Assembly: GCA_936450465.1 (NCBI GenBank)
Contig: OW388292.1
Span: 10,063,756-10,127,755 of the forward strand
DNA from: Gibbula magus
Taxonomy: Eukaryota; Mollusca; Gastropoda; Trochida; Trochidae
Direction: 5' to 3'
DNA: 64,000 bases
Below the pieces are notes generated by a model. It was not told the DNA's origin and ran no database searches. It saw only the letters and a list, made by a program, of their open reading frames with translations. The position numbers and the translations under genes were made by a program. This document shows, one piece after another, positions 41,935 to 57,497 of this stretch; the stretch's first letter is position 1, and the number at the start of each line of letters is the position of its first letter.

Positions 41935-44900
41935 CGTAGTAAAATTTTGTTGTTACATTTAATCAATTTATGGTTTGATCATTACGTCCATAGTTATATT
42001 TAGTGGTAACATTATTGTTTCATCGTCACATCTATAGTTAGATTTTGTGTTTACATGTTGTGTGGTCGTCACATCTATAGTCATGTGTTGTGTTTCATAA
42101 TGATGTGATTGTCACATCTATAATCATGTTTTGTGGTTCATTATGATGTGATCGTCACATCTATAGTCATGTTTTGTGGTTCATTATGATGTGATTGTCA
42201 CATCTATAGTCATGTTCTGTGGTTCATTATGATGTGATCGTCACATCTAAAGTCATGTTTTGTGGACCATTATGATGTGATAGTCACATCTATAGTCATG
42301 TTTTGTGGACCATTATGATGTGATTGTCACATCTATAGTCATGTTTTGTGGTTCATTGTGATGTGATTGTCACATCTAAAGTCATGTTTTGTGGTTCATT
42401 ATGATGTGATCGTCACATCTATAGTCATGTTTTGTGGTTCATTATGATGTGATCGTCACATCTAAAGTCATGTTTTGTGGTTCATTATGATGTGATCGTT
42501 ACCTCTATAGTCATGTTTTGTGTTTCATTATGATGTGATCGTCACATCTATAGTCATGTTTTGTGGTTCATTATGATGTGATTGTCACATCTAAAGTCAT
42601 GTTTTGTGTTTCATAATGATGTGATTGTCACATCTATAATCATGTTTTGTGGTTCATTATGATGTGATCGTCACATCTATAGTCATGTTTTGTGGTTCAT
42701 TATGATGTGATTGTCACATCTATAGTCATGTTCTGTGGTTCATTATGATGTGATCGTCACATCTAAAGTCACGTTTTGTGGACCATTATGATGTGATAGT
42801 CACATCTATAGTCATGTTTTGTGGACCATTATGATGTGATTGTCACATCTATAGTCATGTTTTGTGGTTCATTGTGATGTGATTGTCACATCTAAAGTCA
42901 TGTTTTGTGGTTCATTATGATGTGATCGTCACATCTATAGTCATGTTTTGTGGTTCATTATGATGTGATCGTCACATCTAAAGTCATGTTTTGTGGTTCA
43001 TTATGATGTGATCGTTACCTCTATAGTCATGTTTTGTGTTTCATTATGATGTGATCGTCACATCTATAGTCATGTTTTGTGGTTCATTATGATGTGATTG
43101 TCACATCTAAAGTCATGTTTTGTGGTTCATTATGATGTAATTGTCACATCTATAGTCATGTTTTGTGGTTCATTATGATGTGATCGTCACATCTATAGAC
43201 ATGTTTTGTGGTTCATTGTGATGTGATTGTCACATCTAAAGTCATGTTTTGTGGTTCATTATGATGTGATCGTCACATCTATAGTCATGTTTTGTGGTTC
43301 ATTATGATGTGATCGTCACATCTAAAGTCATGTTTTGTGGTTCATTATGATGTGATCGTTACCTCTATAGTCATGTTTTGTGTTTCATTATGATGTGATC
43401 GTCACATCTATAGTCATGTTTTGTGGTTCATTATGATGTGATTGTCACATCTAAAGTCATGTTTTGTGGTTCATTATGATGTAATTGTCACATCTATAGT
43501 CATGTTTTGTGGTTCATTATGATGTGATCGTCACATCTAAAGTCATGTTTTGTGGTTCATTATGATGTGATCGTTACCTCTATAGTCATGTTTTGTGTTT
43601 CATTATGATGTGATCGTCACATCTATAGTCATGTTTTGTGGTTCATTATGATGTGATTGTCACATCTATAGTCATGTTTTGTGTTTCATTATGATGTGAT
43701 CGTCACATCTATAGTCATGTTTTGTGGTTCATTATGATGTGATCGTCACATCTAAAGTCATGTTTTGTGGTTCATTATGATGTGATCGTTACCTCTATAG
43801 TCATGTTTTGTGTTTCATTATGATGTGATCGTCACATCTATAGTCATGTTTTGTGTTTCATTATGATGTGATCGTCACATCTATAGTCATGTTTTGTGGT
43901 TCATTATGATGTGATTGTCACATCTAAAGTCATGTTTTGTGGTTCATTATGATGTAATTGTCACCTCTATAGTCATGTTTTGTGGTTCATTATGATGTGA
44001 TCGTCACATCTATAGTCATGTTTTGTGGTTCATTATGATGTGATCGTCACATCTAAAGTCATGTTTTGTGGTTCATTATGATGTGATCGTTACCTCTATA
44101 GTCATGTTTTGTGTTTCATTATGATGTGATCGTCACATCTATAGTCTCATGTTTTGTGTTTCATTATGATGTGATCGTCACATCTATAGTCATGTTTTGT
44201 GGTTCATTATGATGTGATTGTCACATCTAAAGTCATGTTTTGTGGTTCATTATGATGTAATTGTCACCTCTATAGTCATGTTTTGTGGTTCATTATGATG
44301 TGATCGTCACATCTAAAGTCATGTTTTGTGGACCATTATGATGTGATAGTCACATCTATAGTCATGTTTTGTGGACCATTATGATGTGATTGTCACATAT
44401 ATAGTCATGTTTTGTGGTTCATTGTGATGTGATTGTCACATCTAAAGTCATGTTTTGTGGTTCATTATGATGTGATCGTCACATCTATAGTCATGTTTTG
44501 TGGTTCATTATGATGTGATCGTCACATCTATAGTCATGTTTTGTGGTTCATTATGATGTGATCGTCACATCTATAGTCATGTTTTGTGGTTCATTATGAT
44601 GTGATCGTCACATCTATAGTCATGTTTTGTGGTTCATTATGATGTGATCGTCACATCTATAGTCATGTTTTGTGGTTCATTATGATGTGATCGTCACATC
44701 TAAAGTCATGTTTTGTGGTTCATTATGATGTGATCGTTACCTCTATAGTCATGTTTTGTGTTTCATTATGATGTGATCGTCACATCTATAGTCATGTTTT
44801 GTGGTTCATTATGATGTGATTGTCACATCTAAAGTCATGTTTTGTGGTTCATTATGATGTGATCGTCACATCTATAGTCATGTTTTGTGGTTCATTATGA

Positions 44901-47900
44901 TGTGATCGTCACATCTAAAGTCATGTTTTGTGGTTCATTATGATGTGATCGTTACCTCTATAGTCATGTTTTGTGTTTCATTATGATGTGATCGTCACAT
45001 CTATAGTCATGTTTTGTGGTTCATTATGATGTGAGTGTCACATCTAAAGTCATGTTTTGTGGTTCATTATGATGTAATTGTCACATCTATAGTCATGTTT
45101 TGTGGTTCATTATGATGTGATCGTCACATCTAAAGTCATGTTTTGTGGTTCATTATGATGTGATCGTTACCTCTATAGTCATGTTTTGTGTTTCATTATG
45201 ATGTGATCGTCACATCTATAGTCATGTTTTGTGGTTCATTATGATGTGATTGTCACATCTATAGTCATGTTTTGTGTTTCATTATGATGTGATCGTCACA
45301 TCTATAGTCATGTTTTGTGGTTCATTATGATGTGATCGTCACATCTAAAGTCATGTTTTGTGGTTCATTATGATGTGATCGTTACCTCTATAGTCATGTT
45401 TTGTGTTTCATTATGATGTGATCGTCACATCTATAGTCATGTTTTGTGTTTCATTATGATGTGATCGTCACATCTATAGTCATGTTTTGTGGTTCATTAT
45501 GATGTGATTGTCACATCTAAAGTCATGTTTTGTGGTTCATTATGATGTAATTGTCACCTCTATAGTCATGTTTTGTGGTTCATTATGATGTGATCGTCAC
45601 ATCTAAAGTCATGTTTTGTGGACCATTATGATGTGATAGTCACATCTATAGTCATGTTTTGTGGACCATTATGATGTGATTGTCACATATATAGTCATGT
45701 TTTGTGGTTCATTATGATGTGATCGTCACATCTATAGTCATGTTTTGTGGTTCATTATGATGTGATCGTCACATCTAAAGTCATGTTTTGTGGTTCATTA
45801 TGATGTAATTGTCACATCTATAGTCATGTTTTGTGGTTCATTATGATGTGATCGTCACATCTATAGTCATGTTTTGTGGTTCATTATGATGTGATTGTCA
45901 CATCTAAAGTCATGTTTTGTGGTTCATTATGATGTAATTGTCACCTCTATAGTCATGTTTTGTGGTTCATTATGATGTGATCGTCACATCTAAAGTCATG
46001 TTTTGTGGACCATTATGATGTGATTGTCACATATATAGTCATGTTTTGTGGTTCATTGTGATGTGATTGTCACATCTAAAGTCATGTTTTGTGGTTCATT
46101 ATGATGTGATCGTCACATCTATAGTCATGTTTTGTGGTTCATTATGATGTGATCGTCACATCTAAAGTCATGTTTTGTGGTTCATTATGATGTGATCGTT
46201 ACCTCTATAGTCATGTTTTGTGTTTCATTATGATGTGATCGTCACATCCATGGTCATGTTTTGTGGTTCATTATGATGTGATTGTCACATCTATAGTCAT
46301 GTTTTGTGTTTCATTATGATGTGATCGTCACATCTATAGTCATGTTTTGTGGTTCATTATGATGTGATTGTCACATCTAAAGTCATGTTTTGTGGTTCAT
46401 TATGATGTAATTGTCACCTCTATATTCATGTTTTGTGGTTCATTATGATGTGATCGTCACATCTAAAGTCATGTTTTGTGGACCATTATGATGTGATAGT
46501 CACATCTATAGTCATGTTTTGTGGACCATTATGATGTGATTGTCACATATATAGTCATGTTTTGTGGTTCATTGTGATGTGATTGTCACATCTAAAGTCA
46601 TGTTTTGTGGTTCATTATGATGTGATCGTCACATCTATAGTCATGTTTTGTGGTTCATTATGATGTGATCGTCACATCTAAAGTCATGTTTTGTGGTTCA
46701 TTATGATGTGATCGTTACCTCTTTAGTCATGTTTTGTGTTTCATTATGATGTGATCGTCACATCCATTGTCATGTTTTGTGGTTCATTATGATGTGATTG
46801 TCACATCTATAGTCATGTTTTGTGGTTCATTATGATGTGATTGTCACATCTATAGTCATGTTTTGTGTTTCATTATGATGTGATCGTCACATCTATAGTC
46901 ATGTTTTGTGGTTCATTATGATGTGATCGTCACATCTAAAGTCATGTTTTGTGGTTCATTATGATGTGATCGTTACCTCTATAGTCATGTTTTGTGTTTC
47001 ATTATGATGTGATCGTCACATCCATAGTCATGTTTTGTGGTTCATTATGATGTGATTGTCACATCTATAGTCATGTTTTGTGTTTCATTATGATGTGATC
47101 GTCACATCTATAGTCATGTTTTGTGGTTCATTATGATGTGATCGTCACATCTATAGTCATGTTTTGTGGTTCATTATGATGTGATCGTCACATCTAAAGT
47201 CATGTTTTGTGGACCATTATGATGTGATAGTCACATCTATAGTCATGTTTTGTGGACCATTATGATGTGATTGTCACATATATAGTCATGTTTTGTGGTT
47301 CATTGTGATGTGATTGTCACATCTAAAGTCATGTTTTGTGGTTCATTATGATGTGATCGTCACATCTATAGTCATGTTTTGTGGTTCATTATGATGTGAT
47401 CGTCACATCTAAAGTCATGTTTTGTGGTTCATTATGATGTGATCGTTACCTCTTTAGTCATGTTTTGTGTTTCATTATGATGTGATCGTCACATCCATTG
47501 TCATGTTTTGTGGTTCATTATGATGTGATTGTCACATCTATAGTCATGTTTTGTGTTTCATTATGATGTGATTGTCACATCTATAGTCATGTTTTGTGTT
47601 TCATTATGATGTGATCGTCACATCTATAGTCATGTTTTGTGGTTCATTATGATGTGATCGTCACATCTAAAGTCATGTTTTGTGGTTCATTATGATGTGA
47701 TCGTTACCTCTATAGTCATGTTTTGTGGTTCATTATGATGTGATCGTCACATCCATAGTCATGTTTTGTGGTTCATTATGATGTGATTGTCACATCTATA
47801 GTCATGTTTTGTGTTTCATTATGATGTGATCGTCACATCTATAGTCATGTTTTGTGGTTCATTATGATGTGATCGTCACATCTAAAGTCATGTTTTGTGG

Positions 47901-50900
47901 ACCATTATGATGTGATAGTCACATCTATAGTCATGTTTTGTGGACCATTATGATGTGATTGTCACATCTATAGTCATGTTTTGTGGTTCATTGTGATGTG
48001 ATTGTCACATCTAAAGTCATGTTTTGTGGTTCATTATGATGTGATCGTCACATCTATAGTCATGTTTTGTGGTTCATTATGATGTGATCGTCACATCTAA
48101 AGTCATGTTTTGTGGTTCATTATGATGTGATCGTTACCTCTATAGTCATGTTTTGTGTTTCATTATGATGTGATCGTCACATCTATAGTCATGTTTTGTG
48201 TTTCATTATTATGTGATTGTCACATCTAAAGTCATGTTTTGTGGTTCATTATGATGTAATTGTCACATCTTTAGTCATGTTTTGTGGTTCATTATGATGT
48301 GATCGTCACATCTAAAGTCATGTTTTGTGGTTCATTATGATGTGATCGTTACCTCTCTAGTCATGTTTTGTGTTTCATTATGATGTGATCGTCACATCTA
48401 TAGTCATGTTTTGTGGTTCATTATGATGTGATTGTCACATCTATAGTCATGTTTTGTGTTTCATTATGATGTGATCGTCACATCTATAGTCATGTTTTGT
48501 GGTTCATTATGATGTGATCGTCACATCTAAAGTCATGTTTTGTGGTTCATTATGATATGATCGTCACATCTATAGTCATGTTTTGTGGTTCATTATGATG
48601 TGATCGTTACATCTATAGTCATGTTTTGTGTTTCATTATGATGTGATCGTCACATCTATAGTCATGTTTTGTGGTTCATTATGATGTGATCGTCACATCT
48701 AAAGTCATGTTTTGTGGACCATTATGATGTGATAGTCACATCTATAGTCATGTTTTGTGGACCATTATGATGTGATTGTCACATATATAGTCATGTTTTG
48801 TGGTTCATTGTGATGTGATTGTCACATCTATAGTCATGTTTTGTGTTTCATTATGATGTGATCGTTACCTCTATAGTCATGTTTTGTGTTTCATTATGAT
48901 GTGATCGTCACATCCATGGTCATGTTTTGTGGTTCATTATGATGTGATTGTCACATCTATAGTCATGTTTTGTGTTTCATTATGATGTGATCGTCACATC
49001 TATAGTCATGTTTTGTGGTTCATTATGATGTGATTGTCACATCTAAAGTCATGTTTTGTGGTTCATTATGATGTAATTGTCACCTCTATATTCATGTTTT
49101 GTGGTTCATTATGATGTGATCGTCACATCTAAAGTCATGTTTTGTGGACCATTATGATGTGATAGTCACATCTATAGTCATGTTTTGTGGACCATTATGA
49201 TGTGATTGTCACATATATAGTCATGTTTTGTGGTTCATTGTGATGTGATTGTCACATCTAAAGTCATGTTTTGTGGTTCATTATGATGTGATCGTCACAT
49301 CTATAGTCATGTTTTGTGGTTCATTATGATGTGATCGTCACATCTAAAGTCATGTTTTGTGGTTCATTATGATGTGATCGTTACCTCTTTAGTCATGTTT
49401 TGTGTTTCATTATGATGTGATCGTCACATCCATTGTCATGTTTTGTGGTTCATTATGATGTGATTGTCACATCTATAGTCATGTTTTGTGGTTCATTATG
49501 ATGTGATTGTCACATCTATAGTCATGTTTTGTGTTTCATTATGATGTGATCGTCACATCTATAGTCATGTTTTGTGGTTCATTATGATGTGATCGTCACA
49601 TCTAAAGTCATGTTTTGTGGTTCATTATGATGTGATCGTTACCTCTATAGTCATGTTTTGTGTTTCATTATGATGTGATCGTCACATCCATAGTCATGTT
49701 TTGTGGTTCATTATGATGTGATTGTCACATCTATAGTCATGTTTTGTGTTTCATTATGATGTGATCGTCACATCTATAGTCATGTTTTGTGGTTCATTAT
49801 GATGTGATCGTCACATCTATAGTCATGTTTTGTGGTTCATTATGATGTGATCGTCACATCTAAAGTCATGTTTTGTGGTTCATTGTGATGTGATTGTCAC
49901 ATCTAAAGTCATGTTTTGTGGTTCATTATGATGTGATCGTCACATCTATAGTCATGTTTTGTGGTTCATTATGATGTGATCGTCACATCTAAAGTCATGT
50001 TTTGTGGACCATTATGATGTGATAGTCACATCTATAGTCATGTTTTGTGGACCATTATGATGTGATTGTCACATCTATAGTCATGTTTTGTGGTTCATTG
50101 TGATGTGATTGTCACATCTAAAGTCATGTTTTGTGGTTCATTATGATGTGATCGTCACATCTATAGTCATGTTTTGTGGTTCATTATGATGTGATCGTCA
50201 CATCTAAAGTCATGTTTTGTGGTTCATTATGATGTGATCGTTACCTCTATAGTCATGTTTTGTGTTTCATTATGATGTGATCGTCACATCTATAGTCATG
50301 TTTTGTGTTTCATTATTATGTGATTGTCACATCTAAAGTCATGTTTTGTGGTTCATTATGATGTAATTGTCACATCTTTAGTCATGTTTTGTGGTTCATT
50401 ATGATGTGATCGTCACATCTAAAGTCATGTTTTGTGGTTCATTATGATGTGATCGTTACCTCTCTAGTCATGTTTTGTGTTTCATTATGATGTGATCGTC
50501 ACATCTATAGTCATGTTTTGTGGTTCATTATGATGTGATTGTCACATCTATAGTCATGTTTTGTGTTTCATTATGATGTGATCGTCACATCTATAGTCAT
50601 GTTTTGTGGTTCATTATGATGTGATCGTCACATCTAAAGTCATGTTTTGTGGTTCATTATGATATGATCGTCACATCTATAGTCATGTTTTGTGGTTCAT
50701 TATGATGTGATCGTTACATCTATAGTCATGTTTTGTGTTTCATTATGATGTGATCGTCACATCTATAGTCATGTTTTGTGGTTCATTATGATGTGATCGT
50801 CACATCTAAAGTCATGTTTTGTGGACCATTATGATGTGATAGTCACATCTATAGTCATGTTTTGTGGACCATTATGATGTGATTGTCACATATATAGTCA

Positions 50901-52532
50901 TGTTTTGTGGTTCATTGTGATGTGATTGTCACATCTAAAGTCATGTTTTGTGGTTCATTATGATGTGATCGTCACATCTATAGTCATGTTTTGTGGTTCA
51001 TTATGATGTGATCGTCACATCTAAAGTCATGTTTTGTGGTTCATTATGATGTGATCGTTACCTCTTTAGTCATGTTTTGTGTTTCATTATGATGTGATCG
51101 TCACATCCATTGTCATGTTTTGTGGTTCATTATGATGTGATTGTCACATCTATAGTCATGTTTTGTGGTTCATTATGATGTGATTGTCACATCTATAGTC
51201 ATGTTTTGTGTTTCATTATGATGTGATCGTCACATCTATAGTCATGTTTTGTGGTTCATTATGATGTGATCGTCACATCTAAAGTCATGTTTTGTGGTTC
51301 ATTATGATGTGATCGTTACCTCTATAGTCATGTTTTGTGTTTCATTATGATGTGATCGTCACATCCATAGTCATGTTTTGTGGTTCATTATGATGTGATT
51401 GTCACATCTATAGTCATGTTTTGTGTTTCATTATGATGTGATCGTCACATCTTTAGTCATGTTTTGTGTTTCATTATTATGTGATTGTCACATCTAAAGT
51501 CATGTTTTGTGGTTCATTATGATGTAATTGTCACATCTATAGTCATGTTTTGTGGTTCATTATGATGTGATCGTCACATCTAAAGTCATGTTTTGTGGTT
51601 CATTATGATGTGATCGTTACCTCTCTAGTCATGTTTTGTGTTTCATTATGATGTGATCGTCACATCTATAGTCATGTTTTGTGGTTCATTATGATGTGAT
51701 TGTCACATCTATAGTCATGTTTTGTGTTTCATTATGATGTGATCGTCACATCTATAGTCATGTTTTGTGGTTCATTATGATGTGATCGTCACATCTAAAG
51801 TCATGTTTTGTGGTTCATTATGATATGATCGTCACATCTATAGTCATGTTTTGTGGTTCATTATGATGTGATCGTTACCTCTCTAGTCATGTTTTGTGTT
51901 TCATTATGATGTGATCGTCACATCTATAGTCATGTTTTGTGGTTCATTATGATGTGATTGTCACATCTATAGTCATGTTTTGTGGTTCATTATGATGTGA
52001 TCGTTACCTCTTTAGTCATGTTTTGTGTTTCATTATGATGTGATCGTCACATCCATAGTCATGTTTTGTGGTTCATTATGATGTGATTGTCACATCTATA
52101 GTCATGTTTTGTGTTTCATTATGATGTGATCGTCACATCTATAGTCATGTTTTGTGGTTCATTATGATGTGATTGTCACATCTATAGTCATGTTTTGTGG
52201 TTCACTAAGATGTGATCGTCACATCTATAGTCATGTTTTTTATTTCATTATGATGTGATTGTCACATCTATAGTCATGTTTTGTGTTTACATGTTGTGTG
52301 ATCGTCACATCTATTGTCATGTTTTGTGGTTTATTATGACGTGATTGTCACATCTATAGTCATGTTTTTTGGTTCATTATGGTGTGATCTACATATCTAA
52401 AGTCATGTTTTGTGGTTCATTATGATGTGATCGTCACATCTATAGTCATGTTTTGTATTTCATTATGATGTGATTGTCACATCTATAGTCATGTTTTGTG
52501 TTTCATTATGATGTGATTGTCACATCTGTGGT
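41935..52532. repeat. 43-bp satellite array, ~245 units, ~10.5 kb
   Basis: The monomer contains TCATGTTTTGTGGTTCATTA and then TGATGTGATCGTCACATCTA-TAG. It has a dyad GATGTGA-TCG-TCACATC in its second half. Frequent variants are GTGTTTCA or GTGGACCA for GTGGTTCA, CTAAAG for CTATAG, and CGTTACCTCT for CGTCACATCT. Units near both edges are degenerate (41940-42110 and 52200-52532). Rare variants recur at fixed multiples of 43, showing higher-order repeats. Reading frames are closed in all frames because 43 is not a multiple of three. Confidence 0.97.
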
Positions 52533-55500
52533 TAGATGCCTCGATGACAATTAATGGACAGAAGGGTAACACTATATCATGAGATTTGGATTTCGTTTAG
52601 ACGTCAGTGGCATAAAATAAGCTTGAAGGACAGAATATCATTTCGTATGTTCAATACTCAATCTTAAACTATCTTGTCATTGTCAGATCAGTTATACAAG
52701 TTTTCGAATATTTGCAAAATGAAAGAGACAGAAGTATGGGTCAGATTATTAAAATTAAAAATTTCGTATTTCGGAAAAAAAGATGAAAATAACTTCATTG
52801 CAAAAAAATGAATTGATTTTACAAGAAAATTCATGACTAATGATGTCGCTATTCATCACATATTTTAAATGTTACAAAAAAGATGATATGTTTTGATACT
52901 TAAACCGGCTGCAATAACTGTGTGTGTCAACGACAGAGGTACCTGTCATCTATCTTCATCATCAGACTCTCCCTGTCCTGATCCCATAAGGATCCCAAAG
53001 ATCGATTTTATTCTTAATGGAACTTAAGTCTTGTCTCAGCGGAGTCTGTCAACTTATCGCTTCAATAATGAATTTTCTCAATCGTGTTTAAATCTATGTG
53101 TCAAATTCGGACAATGCCATTTATTCCAAAAGAATCCGAGACGTTAAGACATGCTGTTACTATATATTAAAATGACATAACTCAAGTAAACATTTGATCA
53201 AATAAAACTCTTTGTTCTGGTGCCAGAACTACGATATAAACTTTAGGATTCAAATGTAAAAACACTACAGTGCTGTGACCAAGTTGACCTCAAACACTAT
53301 TTTATCAAGGATAATGATGCACTAACCGGTTGTTTAAAGTGGCTACTCTCAGACAAGTGTACAATACCTTGGATATTCTTTTGTAATCAATCCGTTACTA
53401 ACTGTCCCTTATTTCGACCCTTGAAGTTTAAACTGGCGGGATTTCGTCAACAAGGAATTTTATTGGTTTTGTCTGTTGAACAGTTTGTAATGTTGCCGGT
53501 TCATATGGCTGTAACTAGTGAGTGGTGTTCAGAGACACTTCAGTATCCCCCAGTGATCATGAGTTCCTTTCAAAGAATGGAATTACTCACATTATAACAA
53601 CAAATATTGACTTTGATTTCTCATTGTAACAAAACTTGTAATTGGACATCAAACTGCCAGGATTCTATTACTACAAGTAATGAGACGTTATTTGAATGAG
53701 ATTTTGTTGAATTGCAATTGTAAGTATTCTATCAAGTCATAAGATTAATATTTCTGAAACGTTTTCTTCATTCTTATTAGATGTTGATGGGAATTATATC
53801 TGCACGGAACATAAACTTAACACTTCAATGATTATTTATGAGAAACAAATTAGCTCTATCAGAATGACCACATGACATAGAGTACAATTTTCAAAAAAAA
53901 AATCACACAAAAAAATGCCTTTCCAGGTATAATATGACTTTTGTTTCAAAGCTATGTTATTTTATGTAACTGTAGTTATTGATGCTGCCTTTTAGTTTTC
54001 AAATGTACTGCAAGTGTTGATTCTGATCTTTTAGAACACGTCATGTCTCTTATAAAATTGTAGTGTTTAAAAGTGCCCTTTCATTTTCTATATGTATTTG
54101 TACTGTAAATGTACTGCAAGTATACACTCTAAATATGCAGATTGATATCCAATCTACACCTGGACTTTCAGCCATGCCAGTTGGATCAGCATCTATATTA
54201 TGTTTCTCTCCTATAGATGATCTGAACACTTACATTTAAATGTAAGCTATAGGAAGTTTCATGGTCAGAGTGTCTATCCAGTGGAAGACAAAATAGAGTC
54301 CATCAGATGTAAAACTGACCATCTACGTTGTACTTTTAATATTTGATGTGTGGATATTATACGGGCGTCAGGCCACAGGTCCAAAGAACATAATACATGT
54401 ACATGATAATAAAAAACGAAATTGGAAATTCCTAATCGACAACTTAAGGATATCACATCAGTGGATAATAAATAACTCTCGAAATTTTGAGGATTTGTAT
54501 AAATTTAAATGTCTTATAAATGTAAATATGCGAGTGTACATCTATCGAATTGTCAATATGTCGATATTGTATATATATATTTTACATGTAATGTGTGAAT
54601 GTAACAACTAACAATCAACAATTATTTAGACAAATGCCTCCCCTTTGTGGTTGTGTCCAAAACAAAAGGTCATGGTTTATGGGGTAATCAGAAAATGACA
54701 AATATTGTAGATAAAACTGACGGGTAAGGATTCATGTCCTATTTATATGACAACTATAATTACCTTCCTGGAGACTTTAACCATCGCTTCAATGTAATAG
54801 AACATCGATCAGCAGATAATAAGGACACATCACGAACAACTTCATATTGCCATGACTGTCCGATTTTATTTTTTTGCTGATCTATTTGACGGACATGCAG
54901 GAGTTCAAGTCTTCTGTTTCAACGTCAATGTATCTTTTTCTCTGTTGGTTCTTTATTTTGACGTCAAAGTCATGAAACAAAAACACCAAGTAAACTATCG
55001 GAAATAACTTTTTCCTGAAAGGGTTTGCAAACAGTTTAATGAAACTGTCAGAGAAACCTAACCTTTTTCTTCCATATTCGTCCTTAGATGACATCCTCAG
55101 GCCTCTTCAAAGCAATTTGCAAGTCAGAAAAATATATTGATTTTTATGTTTGCGAATGCGAATGTTGTTAAACTCATGCAATAGCGATTGAAGAACGGTC
55201 ATGTAAATATGTAATATCTTTGCACATACTATGTTCAAATTCATAACTAGTTTTCAAATTGTATTACGGCATAATTCCGAGAATAAATAAATGTTTTATT
55301 GTTATTTTTGTTCTCTACAAATATCATTGTATGGTTAATTAAAATGGGAAACCCACATATGCTGAAAGAAATACAGACAAATTCGTTGTAGAGAACACCA
55401 AATACAGTGAACCTGTCAAAATAAACTTAAGGAATAAAATTTCAAACACATGGTCACTATAATCTTCTATAAATGTATCTAATCAATATACCTGTTTGAT

Positions 55501-55900
55501 TCGTATACCTTTTCAGAGAGAACGAATCACACTCTATAGGTTACCGTAAATGTGCACATAAATAAACAAAACATGTTTATTTAAGGAATTTTTAAAAAAC
55601 ATTTGTTGAAGGCATTGTAGTGTACTTTCAACCTTTGTTGCCTTTCTCCTTCCTTTTTTATGTATTTGAAATGATGTTTCTGCAGTTTTCGTCAGTTGAA
55701 ACTAATGGTAATGAAACAAACATTGTAGCTGGTTAAAGGTGCATCCATTGTGTTTCATAAAATTATATTTGGCTTTTATACATGCCGACATACAATGTGT
55801 GCTGATATCAGTTCAAATAACTTCCCTCAACTTGCATATTCATCAACAATCGCCAAATATTTAATAATAACTAGTTTCGAGTAACATCATTATACTGGTG
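52533..55900. other. No gene recognised
   Basis: Short open stretches at 54274-54611 and 54882-55094 lack motifs or exon context. Confidence 0.4.
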
Positions 55901-55909
55901 CAGAAACTA

Positions 55910-56112
55910 CACGTTTACATGCACAGTAGCTATAAGACCTATTAAACATGATCAACTTACAATTTTCTTTTACTCTGTTGTAAATAAGTTTCCAAAATTA
56001 CGTTTGACTAATTGACGCGCTCCACACGTGGTGCATTGTCCGGTTTTCGATCAGAAATCGATACTTTTACCTTTAGATCGTCCGTTTGCTGAGTCGACTA
56101 AGATCAAAAACG
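55910..56112. repeat. Diverged dispersed repeat, copy A
   Basis: Shares CATGCACAGTAG, CAAAATTACGTTT and GTCCGGTTTTCGATCAGAAA and following words with 57498-57685 in the same orientation. Confidence 0.75.
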
Positions 56113-56339
56113 GCAATTTCCGGCAACTGCCAGTACTTCTCGATAACATAACAAAATGTATGTATTTCAAGAATCATTTAATAACGTGATCATTTGTACA
56201 CTGACACTTCAATATTCGTCGTAGTATTCAAAAATGTTTTAAACCGAATTAATTTTTTCTGGTGATAACAGTAATATTACTTGCCATAAAACCAAATTGT
56301 TTGTCGATGTCTCTAAGTTTGTAGTAAGGGGGTAATAAG

Positions 56340-57065
56340 ATTTTGTGGACAATTCAAGACAACGTCTACGTCACGATTCCGTTTTGAAATAGGAGTGGAG
56401 GTTTATCAATAAATTGGTTACTTCGATTTCCAGAAACGTTTTAAACATTTCTTGTCACAACCGAACTGTGAAACTAAGCTTTAAGCTGTTTCAGACGAGA
56501 ACCAATAAGTCCCTCGAGAAATTAAGAGCACATATCCATTTAGATTAAGGAACTGTCAAGTTCTGGCAATAATGAATTATATTGTGGTGGTCAGCCCTAA
56601 GAGTGTGTGATTTTATTTCTTCAAAGCACTTACTCGTTCGGCAAATGTTCCGACAATGAATAGGAAGGAGTAAATATATCTAATGTAAACTATCAATCTT
56701 TGGAAATTATGCTGTCTAGGAGGTGTTAGTATTTGACACCAATTTTACTAACGTTTGTAACTAATTTTACAAAGCAAATGTGGTGGTTATAGTTATGTCA
56801 AGGACAAACAGCTTTGAATATTTAACTTCTTTCATTCTGAATAGCTATAGCATCTATGTGGTAATATTGTCAGAGGAAAACATGTGATTATCAATGATTT
56901 GAGCATAATTCCATAGTATTTATCAGCAAACAATTTTCAGTTTATAGACGAGCATTTAAACGTCTTTTTGACGTCTTTGAATGGAATTTATTTCAGAGAA
57001 AAAGTAAATTGAAACTAGGCGCGATGGAACACTCATGATATGAGACATTTAAGATCAAACAGAGA
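56340..57065. repeat. Diverged dispersed repeat, copy 2 of the 36.9-kb element
   Basis: The ordered words listed for 36870-37140 recur here, ending with AAATTGAAACTA and a GATGGAA-ACAC block. Confidence 0.55.
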
Positions 57066-57497
57066 AATCGGCATGAAAGGGAAACTTCATAATCCGACCT
57101 GTCATAAACGGAAGACGTTGGATTACTTGGGATGTCGTATTACATATTACTTGGATGACATTTTTCTTGAAGAAGATACGCCAACATAATGCATGCAATA
57201 TTGAAGATATAAATATATATCGTGATTCACATTTTTATATTCACGTGTTGTGTTTCTTTGGTGTTTTGTCTGAAAGTAACTTTCCTTTTCACATTTCATA
57301 CAGGGAAGCATACGATGGAAATTGACTCATACGGGTTAGCGCATAAAGATCAAGGTCAAGACGAAATAGTTCTATTAAGGAAATGTGACATATTGAACTT
57401 AAACTTGTCCCGAAAAAACAATTTAATCAATAAATATAATTTGTATGCTAAACACACTAAACAAGAAAGAAGAAAAAGAAACCGAAACTGCACGTCC

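Noticed and set aside
42060..52500. Satellite dyad TGTGA-N3-TCACA as a bacterial CRP-type operator
   Set aside because: CRP half-sites are spaced by six bases, and this is animal DNA. The similarity is coincidental.
41935..52532. CRISPR-like regular spacing
   Set aside because: The 43-bp units are contiguous with no unique spacers and the context is a eukaryotic intron-bearing genome. It is a satellite.
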